This document shows, one piece after another, positions 32,563 through 37,389 of a stretch of DNA of 37,389 nucleotides (positions within the stretch are counted from its first letter, which is position 1; every line of letters begins with the position of its first letter). The stretch is from Rickettsia typhi (GTDB lineage Bacteria > Pseudomonadota > Alphaproteobacteria > Rickettsiales > UBA1997), in assembly GCA_945862535.1 (NCBI GenBank), contig CAMAYG010000015.1, forward strand, positions 1-37,389. The letters run 5' to 3'. The notes below the pieces were generated by a model, which was not told the DNA's origin, made no database searches, and saw only the letters and a program-made list of their open reading frames with translations. The translations under genes and the position numbers were made by a program.

Positions 32563-33900
32563 ATGTTTAAAAACATATTATTGCCAATTTTTCTTATTGT
32601 TATTTTTTTGTGCCTAACAAGTGTTAAAACCGCTTTGGCAGATGCAATGCAAAATAATATTCTGCAAAACCAAATACAGCTAGACGACTACCAAGAAGAT
32701 GAAAACGACCTTTTTAACATTAGTGGCGAAGACTTCAAGCAGTTTCTGGTGCATCATTTTTTAAGCAATAACTTTAACAAGACACGGCTAAAAAGTTCTG
32801 TAATATTCGACAATTTCGACAATCGAGTTTTTGGTCGTGAAAGGCTGGCAAACAATGTTCAATTTCATAATTTGTGGAAAGGCAAGGGTTTGCTAACTTG
32901 GAATAGCAACATTAATCAGGAAGCAATTAATCACTGGCTTTTTAACTTGCATCAAAAAAACAATTTTAATTTTGCAAATAATGTTGAGTTGCAAGTTCCT
33001 GTGGGCAAATATCAGTTTAACTATCGCCATCAAAATCAAAACTATCAGTACTATCAGACAGAAGAAAGTAAATTAAACTTTAAACAGGGCCAGGTTATCA
33101 CTAATCGCTTTTCGTTAAATTATGCTTTATTTAGCAGTGATAAATACAAAAGCTTTATCCGCACCTCAATTAGGTTTCGCAATGCAACAATTCAAAAAAA
33201 TGGTCAAAACGAAATAAGCAAAAGCCTCGATTCAACAATTTACGGCATTGGCTTTTCTCAGCTAGTAGCAAGTAAGAATCGTGAGTTATTTATTAAGCCA
33301 ACCTATTATTCTGGTGGCAAGAGTTTTGGTGCCAGAAACGATAGCAAATATTCAGATATACCCAATAACAACCAGTTCGATCTTTTTGATTTACATCTTA
33401 ATTATACTCAAAAGCTAAACAGTGATTATACTCAAAAAATCATCTTCAATAGTCAAGTTGCAACTAGGCCTCTTTATGCCAATGAGCAAATTAGCATTGG
33501 TGGAGTTTCTTCGGTTAGGGGCTTTGAAAGCGACTCTATTAGCGGTGACAATGGTTTTTTTATTAATTACGAACTTAGCTCGAAGCTAGATAAACTATAT
33601 CTATTAAATAATTGCAAAATTTGCCAAAACATTAAAAATACCTTCTTCGTTGATTATGGCAAGGTCTACGATCTTTTAGAAAAAAAACAGGAAAATCGAT
33701 ATATTTCTAGCCTTGCTGGCACAGGTTTTACTTGGCAATTTAATCACAAATTGGCAGATGTGCTAACTGGCTCGTTGGTCGACGGTCAGCAAGAGGTTCG
33801 CTGGCAATATTCTATTGCGGTGCCAATAAAAAAGTCCAATCTTCTTACGAGAAAAAACAACAACTTAGTTTTTTACCTAAGACTCGCTGTTGATTTATAA
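32563..33900 (+). CDS. FhaC/ShlB-like outer membrane barrel lacking POTRA domains
   Basis: 445 residues from ATG 32563, which gives a clean signal peptide (ILLPIFLIVIFLCLTSVKTALA); a TTG at 32521 or ATG at 32530 would add residues. The C-terminal motif LYANEQISIGGVSSVRGFES and following SGDNGFFINYEL (about residues 310-345) is the conserved VRGF/Y motif of TpsB transporters in the Omp85 superfamily, and LKSSVIFDNFDNRVFGRERLANNVQFHNLW (about 75-105) matches their first barrel strands. Only about 50 residues lie between the signal peptide and the barrel, too few for the usual two POTRA domains. TpsB proteins export large partner proteins; without POTRA domains substrate capture would have to differ. 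The stop overlaps the next ATG by 1 base (TAATG). Confidence 0.75.
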   Translation: MFKNILLPIFLIVIFLCLTSVKTALADAMQNNILQNQIQLDDYQEDENDLFNISGEDFKQFLVHHFLSNNFNKTRLKSSVIFDNFDNRVFGRERLANNVQFHNLWKGKGLLTWNSNINQEAINHWLFNLHQKNNFNFANNVELQVPVGKYQFNYRHQNQNYQYYQTEESKLNFKQGQVITNRFSLNYALFSSDKYKSFIRTSIRFRNATIQKNGQNEISKSLDSTIYGIGFSQLVASKNRELFIKPTYYSGGKSFGARNDSKYSDIPNNNQFDLFDLHLNYTQKLNSDYTQKIIFNSQVATRPLYANEQISIGGVSSVRGFESDSISGDNGFFINYELSSKLDKLYLLNNCKICQNIKNTFFVDYGKVYDLLEKKQENRYISSLAGTGFTWQFNHKLADVLTGSLVDGQQEVRWQYSIAVPIKKSNLLTRKNNNLVFYLRLAVDL

Positions 33901-35072
33901 TGTCTAATACCTACAAAATGGATGCCGTAAATTTTATAAAAAACCTATTAAAGCAAAAAAAGCAAATAAACATTGCCGAATTTATTGATTTGGCACTTTA
34001 TCACTCGGATTTTGGCTATTACAGAAAAGCAAAACCAATTGGTAAAAATGGCGATTTTATTACTTCGAGCGAAGTTAGTCAAATTTTCGCCGAAGTCATA
34101 TTGGCATATTTTATTAATATTTCTAGCCTGCCTCAATATATTTGTGAAAATAGTAGCGGAGGCGGTGCCAAATGGTCTTTTGTTGAAATTGGTAGTGGTC
34201 GAGGCACATTTTTAATTGATTTCTGGCAAAAATTAAATTCTTTGGCAAAAACCAACAAAATTGCTAATAGTTTTCTAGAAAATCTCGAAATTAATATTGT
34301 TGAAATTAGCGAAGAATTAAAACAGCAACAAATTAAAAATTTTCAGTCTAATGGCGAGGGCCTGGCTTTAAAAGTAAAATATTGGTCTAGTTTTGGCGAT
34401 TTTAAAAATTCAGTCGCAGATCGGAAGGTTATGATTTTTGCTAATGAGTTATTTGACTGCTTGCCATTAAGGCAATTTGTCTATCGCAATAATCTTTGGC
34501 AAGAAAAAATGGTGGCAATTGCTACAGAAATTTCTACGGTAAATTTTTTACATTTTGTTGAAAGCTCGATAGATGACAAAACAAGTAAATTAATCGCAGA
34601 AGAATTGATTTTACAAAATTTAACCCCAAATTTAACTATAAGCGAAGGTGCGGTTTTTGAACATAGCGATGCTTCTTTGTCTTTAATTGACGATATGGCA
34701 AAATTAATTAAGAAAAATCGTGGAGTTGCATTGATTATTGATTATGGTTATTATAATAATTTACTAATCAATACTTTGCAGGCGGTAGCTAATCACCAAT
34801 ATTGCAACCCTTTGGAAGATGTTGGAAAGGTAGATTTAACAACTTTAGTTAATTTTCTTCGACTAGAAATATTGGTGAAAAGCCACAATTTACCTACTTC
34901 ATTTACTACTCAGGCAAATTTTTTATTAAATTTTGGTGCCGAAATTAGGCTAGAAAAGCTAATAAAAAATTCTAGTCCACAAAAACAAGATCTTTTAAAA
35001 ACTAGCTTTGCTCGTTTGGTCTCTAGCGATCAAATGGGCGAATTATTTAAGGTGCTTACCTTCTGGAATTAA
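33900..35072 (+). CDS. SAM-dependent methyltransferase, NDUFAF7/MidA family
   Basis: 390 residues. The family N-terminus IAEFIDLALYHSDFGYYRKAKPIGKNGDFITSSEVSQIFAEVI is intact, followed by SAM-binding FVEIGSGRGTFLIDFWQKL (about 93-112), VMIFANELFDCLPLRQFVY (about 175-195) and ALIIDYGYYNN (about 275-286). The mitochondrial relative NDUFAF7 methylates an arginine of the complex I subunit NDUFS2; bacterial members probably act likewise on NuoD-type subunits, though this is inferred. It overlaps the barrel gene by one base and is followed after 33 bases by holA. Confidence 0.92.
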   Translation: MSNTYKMDAVNFIKNLLKQKKQINIAEFIDLALYHSDFGYYRKAKPIGKNGDFITSSEVSQIFAEVILAYFINISSLPQYICENSSGGGAKWSFVEIGSGRGTFLIDFWQKLNSLAKTNKIANSFLENLEINIVEISEELKQQQIKNFQSNGEGLALKVKYWSSFGDFKNSVADRKVMIFANELFDCLPLRQFVYRNNLWQEKMVAIATEISTVNFLHFVESSIDDKTSKLIAEELILQNLTPNLTISEGAVFEHSDASLSLIDDMAKLIKKNRGVALIIDYGYYNNLLINTLQAVANHQYCNPLEDVGKVDLTTLVNFLRLEILVKSHNLPTSFTTQANFLLNFGAEIRLEKLIKNSSPQKQDLLKTSFARLVSSDQMGELFKVLTFWN

Positions 35073-35105
35073 ATCACCTAAACCCATCTAAACAACACTA
35101 TTAAT

Positions 35106-36206
35106 ATGAGAATATTGCCACAGCAAATAGCCAATTACCTAGAAAACATTGCCAATCAGACAATTGCTGGTTGTTTATTATATGGCAATGACGATGTTGT
35201 TATGGCATCAAGATTTCGAAATATTGCTAAAAAAATTATTGTCGATACCCGCGATCCTTTCTTGGCGGTTAATATTGGCGGGGCAAATTTTGCCACTAAT
35301 CCAGAGCTGTTGATTGAAGAGTTTTTAAGCGGCTCGATGCTCGGTGGCAGAAAAGTTATAATGTTAAGAGAGCTAGATTCTGGGCAGATCAGGGGTTTTA
35401 ACACTTCGCTACTGCAAAACTTGCAAGAATTAGAAAGCCGTTATCATTTTAAAAATGTCGACAACAACTTTATTTTAATTTACGGTGGCGATTTGGCAAA
35501 AAATTCTCCTTTACGACAATTTGCCGAAGATAGTAAATCTTTGGCCGCTATTGCCTGCTATCAGGAAAGCAAAGAAAATGTTGTAAAAATGGTGAATGCC
35601 AAACTACAGCAATTGGCGATAGAGCTAGAGCAGGGGGCTTTGGAGCTGTTACTATCTTCTAGTAATTATCAGTTAGAAAATTGTTATCGAGAAATTGAGA
35701 AAATCGATATTTTTCTTGGCGATCCCCTTGACGGACCTAAGGTGAATATCGACTCTAAGGGTTTTAATAGCTCGCTTTCCACTAAAAACACTCGCAAATT
35801 ATTAATAATAGATGCTTTAAAAATATTTCCCAATCAGCAAGAATCTTCTTTAATCGATTTTGTTGACTCACTATTAGGGAAAAAAACTTACTCCGCTATT
35901 GAGTCTTTTAACAGGTTATTGTATCAGGAGCTAGATTTTATAATGCTTGTTAGATATATTTCTGGCTATTTTCAGAAGCTATATTTTGCAAAAATCGACA
36001 GTAGCAATCAAAATATCGATGAATTTATTAGAAAAAATAACATCTTTTTTAAAGAGGCTGATGCTTTTAAAAGGCATTTACGAGAGATTAATTCGCTAGA
36101 ATTAGAAAAAATAATGCAAAAAACCCTTATTTTAGAGGCCAGATTAAAAAACAGTGAATACGATTCTAGCCTTGTTTTTATTGACTTTATTCGCAGTTTT
36201 TCTTAG
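35106..36206 (+). CDS. holA: DNA polymerase III delta subunit
   Basis: 366 residues of the clamp-loader delta family: N-terminal GCLLYGNDDVVMASRFRNIAKKI, LLIEEFLSGSMLGGRKVIMLREL, and NNFILIYGGDLAKNSPLRQFAE (the strand following the diverged AAA+ motifs), then a helical lid and collar with the alphaproteobacterial GKKTYSAIESFNRLLYQELDFIMLVRYISGYFQKLYFAK. HolA opens the beta clamp so it can be loaded on DNA. As usual for delta, there is no Walker A motif. It is the last gene before the rRNA leader. No Shine-Dalgarno sequence is seen. Confidence 0.93.
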   Translation: MRILPQQIANYLENIANQTIAGCLLYGNDDVVMASRFRNIAKKIIVDTRDPFLAVNIGGANFATNPELLIEEFLSGSMLGGRKVIMLRELDSGQIRGFNTSLLQNLQELESRYHFKNVDNNFILIYGGDLAKNSPLRQFAEDSKSLAAIACYQESKENVVKMVNAKLQQLAIELEQGALELLLSSSNYQLENCYREIEKIDIFLGDPLDGPKVNIDSKGFNSSLSTKNTRKLLIIDALKIFPNQQESSLIDFVDSLLGKKTYSAIESFNRLLYQELDFIMLVRYISGYFQKLYFAKIDSSNQNIDEFIRKNNIFFKEADAFKRHLREINSLELEKIMQKTLILEARLKNSEYDSSLVFIDFIRSFS

Positions 36207-36254
36207 CTGTTTTAAAGTTTTTTAAAAAAAAATGAAAAAAATCGAAAATAGCTG

Positions 36255-36283
36255 TTGACATTAATAAAAGCTAAGTGTAAATT
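36255..36283 (+). promoter_or_regulatory. Predicted 16S rRNA promoter
   Basis: A perfect TTGACA (36255-36260), a 17-base spacer and TAAATT (36278-36283), the best promoter match in the window. The upstream 36215-36250 stretch is very A/T-rich (TTTTTTAAAAAAAAATGAAAA), like an UP element. The start would be near 36290, giving a leader of about 250 bases. Confidence 0.75.
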
Positions 36284-36387
36284 CTAACTCCTAAAGTTTT
36301 TTAACTTGTTTTTATTAGCCTTCTAAAGCAAATAAAAATAAGGGTTCAACTAACTTTTAGATACTAACCTTTTCTTTTAGGAGCTAG
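36284..36387 (+). other. Long-range stem in the 16S leader
   Basis: CTAACTCCTAAA (36284-36295) and TTTAGGAGCTAG (36376-36387) pair over 11 of 12 positions, enclosing 80 bases. The left arm lies at the predicted transcription start, so it would be only partly transcribed if the start is downstream of 36284. It may be an RNase III site or an antitermination structure. Confidence 0.4.
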
Positions 36388-36540
36388 TATAAATCGTGAA
36401 TATTTTGTGTTTATGCTTATTAATTTTTTTAATAAGCTTTATGAGAAAGATAAAGATGATAGTTAAGTCAAAAACACTATCTCTGATTCTTTCGACTTTG
36501 AGTCGATTTCGATGATGAGAGCTAGTGAGCCAAAATTCTC

Positions 36541-37389
<849 letters not shown>

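Larger units (their letters stand above)
36207..36540 (+). other. rRNA leader region
   Basis: 334 bases between holA and the 16S gene. It contains a strong promoter (36255-36283), a long-range inverted repeat in the leader (36284-36295 with 36376-36387), and a short perfect hairpin TCGACT/AGTCGA (36492-36497, 36501-36506) just ahead of the mature 16S end. No gene. Confidence 0.7.

Overview
The window is AT-rich bacterial chromosome from an alphaproteobacterium, most likely a member of Rickettsiales. The main evidence is the split rRNA set: the 3' end of a 23S gene and a 5S gene open the window on the + strand, while a 16S gene with its own promoter starts about 36 kb downstream. Other support is a VirB6 type IV secretion protein with a long repeat-rich tail (a Rickettsiales habit), an NDUFAF7-type methyltransferase, and a 16S V3 helix of the short alphaproteobacterial kind. 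Genes for threonine (thrB), histidine (hisG) and aromatic (chorismate mutase) synthesis, plus a purine gene (purL), are unusual for obligate intracellular Rickettsiaceae. They point to a metabolically richer branch; the extracellular, Paramecium-associated Deianiraea group is one candidate. That placement is inference and needs a 16S comparison.

Layout: (1) 1-690, 23S end and 5S; (2) 690-1627, gene-free with three tandem hairpins and a dispersed palindromic repeat; (3) thrB (-) diverging from a four-gene + strand cassette at 3143-6890: a GNAT/autoinducer-synthase-like acyltransferase, a TonB-dependent receptor, a YfiR-family periplasmic protein and a stand-alone HPt phosphotransfer protein; (4) recN and an AroQ-type chorismate mutase with an unknown C-terminal half; (5) minus-strand TauE, HAD phosphatase and tRNA-Lys(UUU); (6) a tight + strand run at 11851-19213: a beta-barrel protein with a tandem-repeat signal peptide, hisG, virB6, and a purL that ends at the midpoint of the normal enzyme; (7) pstB; (8) an ABC-F ATPase (-), a 370 bp repeat cluster, and two overlapping minus-strand genes encoding a coiled-coil protein and a 1477-residue SF2 helicase-like protein; (9) a 700 bp gene-free AT-rich stretch, a probably frameshifted small gene, an AlkD-like gene, an unknown 447-residue protein, a POTRA-less FhaC/ShlB-like barrel, an NDUFAF7-like methyltransferase and holA; (10) a structured rRNA leader and the 16S gene.

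The parts most worth following are the acyltransferase-receptor-YfiR-HPt cassette (possibly a lipid or acyl-amino-acid signal system), the helicase/coiled-coil pair, the half-length PurL, and the 11851 gene. In that gene a 13 bp tandem duplication decides whether the first start codon leads into the reading frame, and a 12 bp repeat sets the length of the signal-peptide core. Most genes here lack a recognisable Shine-Dalgarno sequence, and at least two have a promoter-like -10 box only 6 bases from the start codon.
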